The notes under the pieces were generated by a model. That model did not search any database. It saw only the letters and a program-made list of their open reading frames with translations, and had not been told where the DNA came from. Position numbers and translations under genes: made by a program. From Drosophila pseudoobscura (lineage: Eukaryota; Arthropoda; Insecta; Diptera; Drosophilidae), in assembly GCF_009870125.1 (NCBI RefSeq), contig NC_046683.1, positions 14,889,001-14,953,000 on the forward strand: 64,000 bases of DNA, given 5' to 3'. The stretch's first letter is position 1. The number at the start of each line of letters is the position of its first letter. Below are positions 23,001-36,830 of this stretch, piece after piece.

Positions 23001-25560
23001 AGCTTACCCGCCCATTTTGCAGGCAGTGCTTCATCAATGCGACAATGTCCCGACAGTTGCTCCGTCAGTCGCAAGTGCAAGACAAACAAACTGCACTTCT
23101 CGCACAGCTGCGTCCCGTCCGCCTCTTCCTTTTCTTTCCAGCAATCATCTCACGCATGGGGAGCATATGCAAATGCAGGCTGCTACTGTACTTGCTGGTG
23201 TGGTGGTGCCAGGTTCCAGGCCCATGGAAATCGCTAGATTTTTCGATATTCAGCAGCGTGTCCAGTCGGACTTTACTCTACAAAAACTCACAGTTAATTG
23301 AATTATTTTATAAAATTTAAAGATATCCTTTGTCCAATGAACTTTTATGTCGCACCCTGGGACACTGTGCGTGTGGCAAGCAAGGGTCTCGTCTCGCAGC
23401 CAGGAATCGGGAACACATGTGCCCCGTCAATATGCCAACAAGCAAATGCAGCGGAATGAAAGGAGAACGGACTGTGGCAGACAATTTCCCACTTACTCGT
23501 ACAAGCTCTGCTCAGACACAAACACAGACACAGACACGAACGTAGACACCCCCTACCCAGGGACAGACACCTTCTCCCTGGGTCCTCTTCTTTCCACTTC
23601 CATTTCCATTTCCATATTCATTCTCTTTTTACGTGGCAATAATAATTATCGTCAAGAGTCGGCAAGGCATGTGCTGGTATCCCACAATAACCAAAGTCAT
23701 ATTTCAGCCACCTCCAATCTCAACATTTTCGCAGGCAATTTCAAAAATTGAATGTTCAGGCCGCAGTCGTAGCAGTTAGCATAAATTTTAGCCCCATCTT
23801 CCGTTCCGCATCCCGCATGCCGCTTGCCGCATGCCGCTTGCCGCATCCAACATCCCGCATCCCATCCAGGCCAAGTGGCAATCAAACCTGTGCTCTAAAA
23901 CGGAGGCCCTGTCGCCGCGGCCCTCGTCTGGTGCTGCCACTGGTCCTGGTTCGGGCTCTGGTCCAGTGCCTCGGCCTCCGTCTGGTCCTTTGCCTGCTGC
24001 TGGCTTTGATTAATAGCTAGGGCCATAAATCAGGGGAGGCGGGGTGGGGGCTAGTGGGGGCACAGGTAAGTAACTTGCATAAGTTAGCCGAATGGTCAAT
24101 GGCCAGCGTCCAGCCATCGGGTCGGCTACTTGTTATGGCCGCCACGCTAATGAGCGGAAGGTGCAGAGCGGTCGCCCGGGGTGGGACATTGCGGGGGGGA
24201 GAGAGGTGGCACTCCTGTCCTGTCCTGTTCCTTCCTGTTCGGTCCTGTCCTGTCCTGTCTGTCATGTCAGTTACGCGGTGGCGCTTGTCATTTTTCAGAG
24301 CCCAAAAAACAAATGACACTAATAATTTGAGCGTGGAACCAGCAGGATAGCGGAAGGGAACAAAGAGTCAGCACAGCGGAGTGGAGTGGAGTGGTGTGGG
24401 TGGCAGGAGTCACAATGGCAATGGCAGCACAATATTTTCCAATTACCAAAGAAATATCCCCCATTCATGGCGCTCGATAAAAGGCAATTAAAAATGACTT
24501 ATGCCATTGTTTTGGCTTTGGCTGTTTGGCTCTCACTTACGTTCCCGATCAAAGTTTTATGGGGGTCAAACATCACTGACCCCCTCATACCACCCCTGAT
24601 GTATGCATGTGTGTGTGTGCATATGTGTGTGTGTGAGTGTGTGTGATATGGGTAAAGTTTTTGCTCGGTAGTTTATCGCTGAGCAAATCTGGAATGTTGC
24701 ATGTGCATTTTGCATTCAATGATGTAGTTCCCAAGAACTTCAGCCTATTTAAGGATTAGAGAAAGTTCTCAAGAAGTAATTAGAGGAGTCCCTGCTGTAA
24801 TCTGAGGACAGACAGCATCGTGATTAAAGGATCCCCTCTTTTACATTTTGCACTGAAAGCAGCTAAAGTCGGGATTTCTCAGATGGTTTTCCAGGGTCTT
24901 GGAATGAGTTTGGGCATCGTTTAACGCTACTACAAATAAATGAACCAAGGACAATGGGACATCCCATCCCCATGGCGTGATACCAGCAAAAGAGAAAAGG
25001 TTCAGTCATGATCAACAAAAGGCATAATCAAATGGCCCATACACTCCCAGCAACCGAAAAAAATAGAAGCCATAAATTAAATCTGCCATGCACCCGGCAG
25101 GACATAATTCTATTTTCATCTATGTAAATATGTGTGTCGGAGTAGTCAACGCGATGAAAAGAATTTTATTAAATATTTGTAAAAAGGGTAAAATGAAAAT
25201 GTTGCCTCTTGTCCAAGCGGGGGCAGGTGGTGCCCATAGTTGGGGCCATAAATACTCCACACATCCCCCATGAAAACCCAACGGCATCGGTATGCAAAAT
25301 GCATTGCAGGAAAGGAAAGGAAGCGAATAAAAGTAGAATGCAGGAGAGCAAACCGTGAACGGGGAGCCGGGCAGGACTCTCCCATAAACATTTGCATTTG
25401 ATGGCACTGGAAGAAAAATGGAGGCGAATGGAAAAGAGTTGACATAAACTAAAATAATATTCGCCATCAAGCGGGGCTGAGAACGAGAGCTGGCCATAAA
25501 TTGGAGCCTGAACACTAAAACGGTAGCTAAAGGGTCAGAAACCACTCCATCAGGATGCCC
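20100..25560. other. non-coding, nothing firm
   Basis: Holds a (TG)n run near 21053-21074, a CCTGT-type run near 24215-24262, a GT-rich run near 24608-24646 and several CCATAAA motifs. An exon-like minus-strand segment at 20641-20741 is discussed as a finding. No recognisable protein family. Confidence 0.55.
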
Positions 25561-25565
25561 TAATA

Positions 25566-25840
25566 TCATTCCTTGACAAAGGCTCCGGTATTCTCGATGC
25601 CCTTTAGCCTGATCCTGGCGGAGCCGTACGTTCCACAGTCTTCCATCGGCATCGAGGACTACATGTGCATGCCACCCCATGTCCAGATTCTCCACCGGAA
25701 TATGCAGCTGCATTCCTACCCTGGGACTCAGGAACTGGCCTTGAGTCCAGGAGTCCTGGAGTCCTTGAGCCTGTACGTCAGCCTGTGCCTGGGCCTGGGT
25801 CGAACTGCATTCCAATGAAGCCTGGTGCAGTTATGTGCTT
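25566..25840 (-). pseudogene. second, more decayed relative of the 3404-3925 gene
   Basis: Minus-strand landmarks in the same order as the intact gene: a Gln/Ala-rich part (STQAQAQADVQAQG, like SMQSQGQAAVASQ), then, in a different frame, YGSARIRLKGIENTGAFVKE ending at a TGA (25566-25568), like the GSYEPCIENGEAFCAYN region. DNA stretches such as TTCTCGATGC and CCTGGGCCTGGG also match the parent. The frame change and missing ends argue for a relic. Similarity is weaker than for the 19.7-kb copy. Confidence 0.42.
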
Positions 25841-25849
25841 GCCACTGCC

Positions 25850-28800
25850 AATTTGTGGCCTCCTGCCAGAAATTGGCCTTTTGAGAATGAGAAGCGGCTC
25901 AGAAGGGACTCAGAAGGGACTGAAGAATTCAGTTTGAATTTGTATATATTCCGCTGAAGCTATTTTTCAAATTATTCTTTATTCTTGTGTTACACATCCG
26001 CGTAGAAACGGTAATTGACAGCCTGTTATCCTATACTTAAGCTTATTTTAAATTAAGCTTTCCGATCCTGTGGGCCTGTAAATTGATTTGATATAATTAG
26101 GGATACAGAGTATTATTTTGTTCAGGCTCCTTGCTGAGGGACGGCTCAAATGGCAGCTGTATTTTAAGGGCAGCCTCTGATTGATCGAATTTCCCTGCTC
26201 CGTACACGCATACAGCATTCGCCCTGAATTATCCCTGCCATGCATGTAATCCACGTTTTTCCACTTCCATTGACTGCCGGGCTCCAACTGGGAATGTTAA
26301 TTAGCAGTTGGCCGAGCCCATTCCGTATTTGGCCGCCTCTGACCGGGCCATCTGCTGATGGCCATGCCGCCTGATGCCAGTCAATTAGCTGACATCAATA
26401 GACACGCCCAAGAACATGGCCCCCTTCCCCGGTCCCCGACAGCCAACTCCCTGCCCGCCCTGCCCGGATCAATCGGTTGCTGTTGCATGCATTTAATGCG
26501 CATTAATTGCGCATAATTAAATTTTCTACAATTTTATTATGCACTTTACATGGCAAATGTTCAACATTAAAACCAGATTAAAGCAGAAGTTTGTTAAGTG
26601 AAAGTATCACTGGGGCTGGCACTGGGGCTGGGACTGGGGCTGGGGCTTGCGGCTGGGTGTACAATAAATGGCTTTAATGGCTTTCTGAAAGGTGTTCTTT
26701 TTTCGGAGCTCTCGCTTTTGGGCATCTTCATAATACACGAAAATCTGTTTTGCAAAGAAATAATTTGTGTATATGAAGGTCCCCTGGCCGCCATTTTGTT
26801 TCACGCTGCTGTCAGTCAGTCGCCTACGCTTCCTCTCTCTCGTTCTTTACTCTTTCGCTGTCACAATTTCCATTTCTTTTTTTTTTTTGTTATCTGTCAT
26901 TTAAGTGAAATCGTGCCCGTTACGCTGTCATTACTGTCAATAATATTATTATAATTATTATTCTTATTATTGCTAATGTTCTTGCTGTTGTCGATTCTGC
27001 TGCTCTTTTCATGCCCCCCGCTGCTCTTCAGTTGTTTTTCAGTTCAGTCTCTGAATGAATATTTAATTTCATTTTAATGCGGTTTAAATGATGTGAAACA
27101 CGAGCATATTTAAATATATATTTACCCTGCGTTGCATAGCTATGAGACTGGGCACGAATTGAGGACTAAGAAGCACTCGAAGATGTCCCAGCTGTGTAGA
27201 TCATTATCTCTTCTTAATAAAACGCACTGTACTTCTGACGCTGTTTAATTAGCTCCACAAAAGGGGAACACACAGAGGTTCCAAAATGATGCTCTTAAAT
27301 GAACAATCTTAACAATCGTATAGGTCTTGTCTTTATTAATGAACTCTTCAATTGTTTTTACTATTAGCATAAATAAAATTTCCATAATTACATTATGCAA
27401 AGTTTTCAAAATTTCGAATTACGTTTTTCTCGACATTTTTGCTCTGTTTGGTTGCTTTTTGTATCCCCAAAATGTTTGAACTCCCGCTTAACCGCAGAGG
27501 GGCTTCATGAATGTGTCTGGGGGACACATTTATCTCATGCTATAAAATACATGTACTATATTTTTATTTATTTAATAAGTTTAATATTGTTAATTGCTCA
27601 AAAGTTTCCCCATCCTAGAATAAATCACACAAGTGGGATATTTAGCAATTTCACTGAGTTCTTTCTAAACATAGAAAACCCAATTCAACTAAAGATACAA
27701 ATGTTTTAAATGTTTTTTTTCGTAGCTTCGAATATTTGTTTAACATTTAAGGGCTTGCCATTTTTTACCATTTAATAATATTTATTTTATCAAGCTTCTT
27801 TTTGGATCCTTAATGGTTTACCCTACGCCTGCGAATATGTCAGGGGACACATTTATCGCATGCAACTAAACCGGACTCTCGCTCTGAGGGCAATTCTCTC
27901 TTCCGCTCTCTCTCTCTCTCTCTCGCACAGAGGAAAAGTCCCAGGCGCAGGATATTTCCCTTATGCCCCCGCCTCTTTGTCTAATGCAGTGCCTAGAGCA
28001 GCTGTGGGAAAGGGGTGAAGGGGGAGTGGCGGTGGGCGGATGGGACGTAATGAGGGGAGACAGTGAGGTAGGTGATGGTCGGGCGGGAAGAGATGGTGGG
28101 TGCGTTGGGTTGAAATGTTGCTCGACTAAAGCTTTTTACGCATATTTTTGGCGCCGGTAGAATGTTCCTCTGTCTTCGTGTCAGTGTTTGTAACTGTGTG
28201 GGTCCTCTCTGTTTTCCATGCATGTATATGTGTGTGTGTGTGCATTGTCTATTCCTTCATTTTGCTGGCCTCCGCGAGAGGGTTATGTTCGTTTGGCTAA
28301 TTAAACATTTGACAATTATTAATACATTCCAAATGCTTCTTGCAAAGCCAAAAACAAAAAGAACTAAGCAAATATTTAACAGCTGCTCAGCACACACACC
28401 CACACCCACACCCACACACACACACACACATATATGTATGTATAAGCCCCCTGACCGAAATTCCCCGCTGAGCCAAGTGGGTCGACGCCTTCCGAGTGTT
28501 TGCTGCTGCGTCATTAAAAGCGCCTGTCGCCATTTATTTCCCTCCAAGAGGGTGTCCGGGTAACGGGTAACGGGGTCTAGGGGGTAGCCCAGAAAGAGGT
28601 AAACGGAGTGGGGGCATGGAGGATAGCCTGAGTCTCAGGGAGAAAATGGGCCCCTGGATGTGATGGGTCGCAGAGATGCGGGGCTGACGGGCTTCTAACT
28701 TTCGCTTTTATTTTTATCCCATTCGTACTTGTTGTTGCCACTCTTTTTTAATTACTACTATTTTCGTCTTATTTTTGCTTCTTAATATTCTTTTTTTGTT

Positions 28801-31800
28801 CTTTCTCTTTGGGTTGGTCTTCTCCAGCTGCTTTTCGCTCTTCCTCAGCTGGTTCTTTTTCACGTATTCAATAGAACTATTTCCCGCAGCGGTTCAACTC
28901 ATATGAACAAATTCAACCGATTTCCGCTGATATTTTGTAGATATTGTACCTTCATTTTTGTATTTCCCCTCTCTCATAGCTCTGCGCTTACTCTTTTTTT
29001 TATCAGAAAATCTCTATATATTTCATATATGTACAGAAATCCATAATATTATACATTTGTTTCCTGTTGAATGGGTGTTTCTATGGTTCTATGCTTCCTG
29101 GCTAATGTGTTTTTGTATGGTTTCCTATATGTTTTCTGGTTAAGCTATGCACGTATGTATCCCAGGTTCACGTTGGAGAGTATATTGGTTACAGCTAATA
29201 ATTAATTGGCTAATATTCCGGCACTGCTAGCCAAGGGGCCATGGCTGCTAAAAATTATCACAAATCTGCTGGGACGCGGGCACTCGCACACTTATTGTTT
29301 TATCTGGTCGTTTCCACTTTTGATCCCATTTCCGAGGCACTTTTATGGTCGCGCTGTTTTGCTTGACTTGACTTGGCCCCGGCCCAAGTCCGGGCCAACT
29401 GCAAGGTCACCCACACACACACACACACACATAAGTAGGAGTCTAATCAAGCCCAAAACCAAAACAACAAAGCCCATGGAATGGACACTGGACCCCGTCG
29501 TTGGAGGTGGGGCGCCTGGGACAGGGGCTTGAGCAAGAAGACAGGTCGCTCCTCTTTGTCAAATGTGTGTCATGACCTTACGCACAAACACAGAAAAACC
29601 CACACAGCCACACCCACACGATGACAGCTGGAAAGTGAAAAAAGAGGCGACTGCCAAGAGAAGCTTCAACATTAAATTCTACCCATAAAAGGTATACTAG
29701 ATGTACATATGTACATATGTATATTGAAAGCGTTTCCATTCTTAGATTGGAAGTTACTCAAATGAATATTCGACTTCAAAGACTGCAAGTGGATCATTGA
29801 ATGTGTTGGCAAACTCTCAAAAAACAGAAATACCGGCGGATTTAATCCGGGATCGGTTCGATATAGTCGATATGGTATGGAAATGATATGGAAAATGGTA
29901 CTAAAGTACTTTGTACTTTATGTGTTCAGGTGTATATCGCAATTCGACTCAAATATGGTGTGGAATATCGCACTTATCGGCATGCCTGGTGACCTTGGTG
30001 ACTCGGGACAGGGGAAACAGATTTCTCTGTTTGCTTGCCAGTCGAGCACGAGCATTTATTTGATCCATTTCCCCTAAAGCATTACTCATTCAGGCACTCT
30101 CTCCTCATCTATGGCACTCTCTTTGACACTTTCTCTGGCCATTAAGTGGGTGGCCACAGCACCCAGTCCCACCCGCAGCCTCATTTTGAACATCAATCAG
30201 TGTGGCAGAATAGCATTTTGTTTTATTTCAATTTCTATTTCTACTCCCACTCCCACTCCCACTTCTACTTCTATTTAAAATTGCAATTTGGATTCCAATT
30301 GAAAACCCAATTTGCTGGCCCGAATAGGCGCTGGCATTTACCTGAATGTTTCATTTATATCTATAAATACGCGGCGCGCAGTTAATTAAACATAAATGAA
30401 TCAACATAATTATATTGTGTACACACACACACACCCACACCCACACCCACCCACACTTTAGGGACATGCATATATCCAGTATCTGTATGTGTGTGTGTAT
30501 TTGGGGTCCTGCTCTGTATGATGATTTTATGCAATTTGCTTATGTAAATTTTATTTGCGTAATTTCGCGTATTTTGCCAAGTACATTTTACATTTTCTCC
30601 TTCTGGGCGGTGTCCTGTTTTATTCATCCTATGTATGTGTGTACATACATGTATGGGAAATGACTGTGGGTCCATCTGTGTGGATGTATCTGGTTCTGTA
30701 TCTGTATCTGTATGTGTGGGCAAGGTCTAAAAATTATGCAGAGGCAAATATACGCGGCCTGTTTAGTCAGAAATTTGTTAGTAGTTTTAGCTTGGATTCG
30801 CCTCATTTCCTTCGGTACAGTGCGTTACATGAAAGTCATAAGGTGTGTGTTGTCAGAGCCCAGAGTGGTCCATATGGTGGAAGAATTCTCCCAACTGCTG
30901 AATAATATAATGTGCATAAGACATTTATGTACGAGTATATCCGAAATATTTTTATTTTTATAAAACAACTCTTACTGATTTAGGATTCCTTCTACAGGAA
31001 TTCGTTTGATATAAAGGCTGTCCCTTGTTAACTTTTTTACTGCAAAGTTTGGGCAAGTCTCTATAAATTATGCCGTACAGAGAGAACACCATAATTAACC
31101 CACAGAAACCCATCGATGGGATATACACATATTTCTCTGCATGAAGCCACCAATTCCCGCCGGCCAACAGGGGAGGGGAGGGGGAAATCCGAAAGCGGAA
31201 AGCCCGATAACCCGAGAATTCTTTTTAGACTTTAAGCCGGTGACGCTTTAATGCACTAAACTGTAGTTAGGGAATTGGCGCTGGATGAGCCCCAGGCCGA
31301 AGATGGACATGGAAAAGTTCACGCACACAGCTGCCATGCCATTGCTCCGCCGGCGAAACGGTTCCGATGAAATAAAAAGAGAGTGGATTGGCTATCGGGT
31401 TGAACGAACGGTAGATACCCTAGATACCCTACCCTTGCTCAAAATATTACTTTACGTTCCGCTGCTACTAAATCATACGAGCTGTATTTGGATATTTTGA
31501 GTAATTCTTAGAGCCGTCTACAAATCTGACCAAATTATATAAGTTCATATACGTAGACTACAAATTTAAAAATTATTGAGTACTGAGTACATTATATATT
31601 ACTTTGAGGAATACTTTACTTCAGGCCTACCCCAAAAGCACAGCACAGGGTATTTCCAGGATGAACAAACTTGAACGTTGGCTAAAAGTTTTCATTAGGA
31701 GGTTATGTCAAAGGTGGCCGGGCAAGTGCTGGGAAAAGGGAAAATGTTGAAAATGCGGAGGAGAGGAATTCCTTTCTCCCTAGAGCCATACCCAAAAACA

Positions 31801-32723
31801 CTCTCACACACGCCGCCTCATGCATGGACAGGATGAACAAAAAATACTTGCAGCTATTTTCATAAATTTTTCCACAGTTCGTTCCGAAATACTTGCCGCA
31901 AGTGAGTGGCGAGGGGGATAGATTCCGGGGTCGAGTCTTTGTTGTATGGCAAATTATATCATTAAAACTTTATCCAGAATAACAGCAAGTTAAGCTAACA
32001 GCAGATAAAACTCTGTAAATTCAACAAAAACACGAGGACGAGGACGAATAGAAGGGAGCATACACATGCATAGCTCTGTATAGTGGAGGCTCCAATTGGG
32101 GGTCAAGGATTTCTAGAAGTCTACACTTTGTAGATTGGAGGTCCTTACGAAGTGGCCCACCCGATGGATCTATCCGCGCTGTAGAGGTTTTCCTGTGCCA
32201 CTTTATGAATGAAGAAGCGGCTGCAATTTAGGCACAGCTACAGCTACTTTGTGTTACAGATACAATTGCACTTTTGAATGATAGTTTCCCTGCAAGAGGT
32301 GAAGTCTGAAAGTGAGGTGTTTGAGTGTTTGCGGGGGAGCGCGCGGGCAGAGCTGTTGGCGGAAATGGATCCGGAGCCAGAGGAGTGAAGTGACGTGAAG
32401 TGAAGTGTGCTGGAAGCTGTCAACTGCCTTGCAAGCCTTACAACCTTAAAAGCTTTGCCCACATATTCGTGCACAACATGACAAATTAGAGATAGCTCTG
32501 CGATAGTGCGTTTCGCAATTGTAAAGACACTGTCTAATCGGAGTTTGATTTCACTGTTCAAGTTTATTCATATTTCCCCCCAGGCATCCAGTTGCGAGAT
32601 GCACTGTAGCTACAGCAGCGCTTGGGGGGCGGATGGGCAACAACAAACTTCTTCATAGGAGCTTGAAGGCGTCAGACAAAGCGCCAGAGCCGGCGATGTA
32701 CAGATACAGATAAAGATGGAAAG

Positions 32724-32763
<40 letters not shown>

Positions 32764-35700
32764 TCTCTCACACAGCTACACACAGCCATCAGCTGGCACA
32801 GACATTTGCATAGAACGTGGGCAGGGTCAGGGGCATTCAGAAATGGCGTCAAGTGGATTCCATCTGATAAAGCAACGCCTTAAATCAACTTTCAGCTAGT
32901 CAAGATTCAAAGAAAATCGGAGCAGAGAGTTTCCTTGGAAATGAACTCCGCAAGGCCGATGGCTGGTCGAAGATATGGTCCGGATTTTTATGGGCTGTGA
33001 AGTGAAGTGCTCCTGGAAGAGAGCTCAAGGGGAGCGGCTGGCTATGGGCATGCATGGTATGTAGATATGGGAAACAAAACAAATTGGAATTAAATCAGAG
33101 AAATGGCGGGGCATTGTGCCTGAACGTGGGGGAACCCCGTACACAAATTGAAATAGAAAAGAAAGAAAGTTAGTTGAACACAAAAGACCTTTTCGGAAAA
33201 TATGATGGAGTAACATGTAATCCAAATATAATATTTATGTTTAAAATGTGATTATATCGAGCTAGTTAGGTAATTTAATTGCAGAGCAAATACTAGGCGG
33301 CTTAATCGATTATTGAAAAGAAAAAGAAAGAAAACTTTCAATTACAAAACCTCCCCTGTGGACACCCACTTGAGATCTCAGTCATTCCGATAGATTGAAT
33401 AGCGTTTTCCTCGAACTAAGCCAAAGCTACAACAAACATACAACAATGTCCTTAAAGTAATAATTTGTAACATTCTTGTATGCCTGCGTGTGTGTGTGTG
33501 TGTCCAAGGTGTGTATGTGTGAATATTATTGAAATTATTTAATACCATAAACACGCAAACTTTTGGCGACAAATAAAATGCGATGAGGGGGGCACGGCGA
33601 GGCCAGTGGAATAACCAAAACAATATCTCTGCCGACTACTCCTTCCTCTCCGCCCTCCAAAAAACGTGACAAAACCCAGGCACACCTACAACACCATCGC
33701 GTACACACCACCACACGTGGCAATACACACACACACACACACACATATGTATGAATATTTCATGTGGTATATGGAAGGGTGGTGCCGTATATGCACGAGT
33801 ACATATAGAAAAAGCCGAAACAAAAAGAGGCAACAGCCTGGAGAAGGGAAAAAGCAAACAATTTCACTTAGTTGAGGCTAATAAATGTCAACGATAATGT
33901 TGGACATTATTTTTTCTTTGCCGCCTTTTTTGTGGCTGTTGTTCTCCTTCTTGGGCCTTCGAACATGTATGCAAAGGTGTATTTGGATATTATAGGGTAT
34001 TACGAGTGTTAAAAGAGCCTAATTGATTGGCGATGGTTTTAAGTAGGTAAAAATATGCCTTTCATTGATGAATTTAATGATTTCTTGATTATTTCTCATA
34101 GATACATTAGATAATTACTTCTAAAGGGCACTAAAGCTTTCACCTTGCATGTATTATCCTCGTGCTTTTAACAAAAAACTGAAAATAGTTTTTATTACTT
34201 AATTAAACAGCAACAACATCTATGGTATCTATTTGATACGATTGTACAGTATACGATCAGTATTAAACACAATATTTTGTTGTATTCTATCCTATTATAA
34301 GCTTCGGCGATACATAGTATAGTAAAGTATAAGGAATATTACGGAAAAGTTCCCATTGCTAAATGCTGATTTTAGCATTAAAAAAACACAACTTTCTTAA
34401 TCATTGGACCTGGCACAGGGTAACCCAGTAGACCATAATCTATGTGCACGCAGATGGATAGCTGGATGTCAGTCTCTGATGAACAGACGGGAGCGACCTT
34501 GCCATAGTTTCGTTTCTTGTTGCGTCCTGTCAACATTTCCGCTTGGCAAATGAATTTCTCTTGAATGTTATTCCTTCATCGAGAGGGAGGGGAGTGGGGG
34601 AGAGGAAAGGGCAGCTCTAATTAAATTAATTACAGTTGTCAGACCCAGGCGCAGATAACATACATGGAATATGGCGGAGCCGCAATAAACTTATGTTGGC
34701 ATATAATCAAAACTGAGGCTGTTGGATCCTAGATCCTGGGCTCTCCAAGCTGTCGTCCGGGAAGCTTCTGCTGCCGCCGAGCGAGTGCGACGAGCGAACA
34801 TGTGAGACATCCTTGGTATGGACCAAGGAGGCCAACTGGTTTATGACAGGTCAGGCAGGCAGTGAACAATTTTTGGCAAGGGAGCAAGCCAGTTGGCTTA
34901 GCTGGAAAACTCATCAATCTAATCCTCCAGTTATTTCCGTGACATTTTCTTTGTTAACGCCAGGATGACAAGGACGAAGTCGACAGACGCCGGAAAATCC
35001 GCACCCATTTAACCCTACTTGGTACGGGGGGGTGTGGGGTGGTGTGGGGTGCGGTGGCATAGACGACGATTTCATTTACATTTTAGTTTACGTCTTAGTC
35101 CTGTCCCGCCCTATTCTGTCCTGTCCTGTAATGTCCCTCCCTGTTATGTCCTTTGCCTGACAACGTTTCCGGGTTTATGTTACCCCCTGTAATGCCATAA
35201 AAAATACGTCAATTTTTTTGGCCAACTTCATGAGAGAAAGAGTGACAGGGATAGAGGGGTAAGAAAGCATGGAGAAAAGCGGAGCAAAGGAGACTGAACT
35301 CGGCTATTTATTCAACCTCCCTTACGATCCCCCCGAGCCCAAACTTCAGTTCCATTCTGTGGCTGCATTTCGGGTAGTTTTCCTTAATTACTCCACAATA
35401 TTGTTTATGAATGAAATTTTGATCTAGGCGTGATCGCTCCCATTGAAATCCACTCCAGCTCTTGCTCCTGCTCGGGGTCTGATATAAGTTTTACGTCTGG
35501 CCCCACCGCATAAACTCGAATGAGTGGCCAAGATCTAGACAACATACGATGGCGGGAAGGATACAGTTGCTTTATAACTACTCGTATGCTAATCGATGAA
35601 GCCTGGAGCTTGGGTATTGATTATTCATTCAGAGTCAATGCACTAAGGCAGAATGATGCTTAGGGTATATACGATTTAATTTTTTGCGCTAAAATCATTT

Positions 35701-36300
35701 ACATATATTGAAATATTGCTCGAAGCTCCAATGGCGGATGGCTGTACATAATCTAACATGAGAACTTTGGATCTTCTAAAGTTTAGAAAACTTTGGTCCT
35801 CGATGTTTCTAGGCCTTTCTAGTTTTAACAGAATTTTTATACAGACTGACCTCAAATCGTTTCTGGGGTTTTTTTTGTGCGGAACGAGTTCCAATTCTTA
35901 TACCAATATGTACCAAAAAATTTTAGTATGATTAGCACATGTTGTGAAGAAAGAACCAAAATAAATACGAATTGGAAATACCCTATCCTATCCTTTTCAA
36001 GTGGTGCAAATCTATAACTCCGAATTTCTCCATTTCTTCGATAATATTACTTAAAGCATTATTTATATACATATGTACATAGTTATAGTCTTTATTTTGG
36101 TGAAATAAGAATCATTTAATACAGTTAAAATTATAAGTCTGAGTAGTGGGTGATGGAGTGTTCTGACTTGATGGAGTGTTCTATTCAAATGGCGAAAAAT
36201 TTATTTTTAGTCGCAGTTTTCATTATTTCTGTACTGTCTTTGGAATGAAAAATGGAAAAAGATTCAAGTTTCTTCTTGTTTGCAGGATCAATTTGAGGTG
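25850..36300. other. non-coding, repeat-rich
   Basis: Contains GGGGCTGG repeats at 26608-26650, (CT)n at 27905-27924, (AC)n at about 28389-28432, (CTCCCA) repeats near 30243-30265, a long (GA)n at 32729-32759, (AC)n near 33726-33744, and CCTGT and GGTGTGGGGT runs near 35025-35150. ORFs are short; none resembles a known family. A POU/homeodomain-like palindrome lies at 26491-26522. Confidence 0.55.
32729..32759. repeat. (GA)n microsatellite
   Basis: Thirty-one bp of uninterrupted AG/GA dinucleotide, one of the longest of many such runs in this window. Confidence 0.95.
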
Positions 36301-36830
36301 AAACCAACCAAACCTTCAGGTTTAGGGTCGCACTGCTTCATCCCTTGCAGTCAATGCAAAACGAACCAAACCTTCAGGTTTAGGATCGTACTGCTTCATC
36401 CCCTGCTGTCAATGCAAAACGAACCAAACCTTCAGGTTTCAGGGCCGCACTGCTTCATCCCTTGCAGTCAATGCAAAACGAACCAAACCTTCAGGTTTCA
36501 GGGGCGCACTGCTTTATCCCCTGCTGTCAATGCAAAACCAACCAAACCTTCAGGTTTAGGGCCGCACTGCTTCATCCCCTGCTGTCAATGCAAAACGAAC
36601 CAAGCCTTCAGGTTTCAGGGCCGCACTGCTTCATCCCCTGCTGTCAATGCAAAACGAACCAAACCTTCAGGTTTAGGATCGCACTGCTTCATCCCTTGCT
36701 GTCAATTCAAATCGAACCAAAGCTTCAGGTTTAGTCGATGAACTGCTTCCAGGCTGGCTTCAAGGAAAAACGAACCAAGCGTTCAGGTTTCAGCAGGGCA
36801 CTGCTGGACAGCTTGCTTAAAATATACCAA
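36301..36830. repeat. 58/59-bp tandem array, about 9 copies plus decayed end
   Basis: The marker CCTTCAGG recurs at 36313, 36371, 36429, 36488, 36547, 36605 and 36664, then as GCTTCAGG at 36722 and CGTTCAGG at 36780. Spacings are 58 or 59 bp. Each unit has a AACGAACCAAA-type start, the CTTCAGGTTT core, GCACTGCTTCATCCC and a TGTCAATGCAAA end. Units differ by an indel (TTTAGG against TTTCAGGG). Copies 8-9 are diverged and a weak tenth fades near 36890. Long ORFs across the array are by-products of the repeat. Confidence 0.93.

Noticed and set aside
25404..25422. Resemblance to the miR-263a sequence (TGGCACTGGAAGAA)
   Set aside because: The match stops after about 14 nt and no hairpin precursor can be drawn around it.
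30958..31167. 69-aa minus-strand ORF with a possible membrane segment (WWLHAEKYVYIPSMGFCGL)
   Set aside because: It looks somewhat like a small mitochondrial membrane protein but has no ATG at its start, no promoter and no recognised family; it may be chance.
36280..36741. Two overlapping ORFs of 153 and 90 aa with repeating peptides
   Set aside because: They follow the 58/59-bp tandem array; the frame slips with each unit subtype and there is no gene context.
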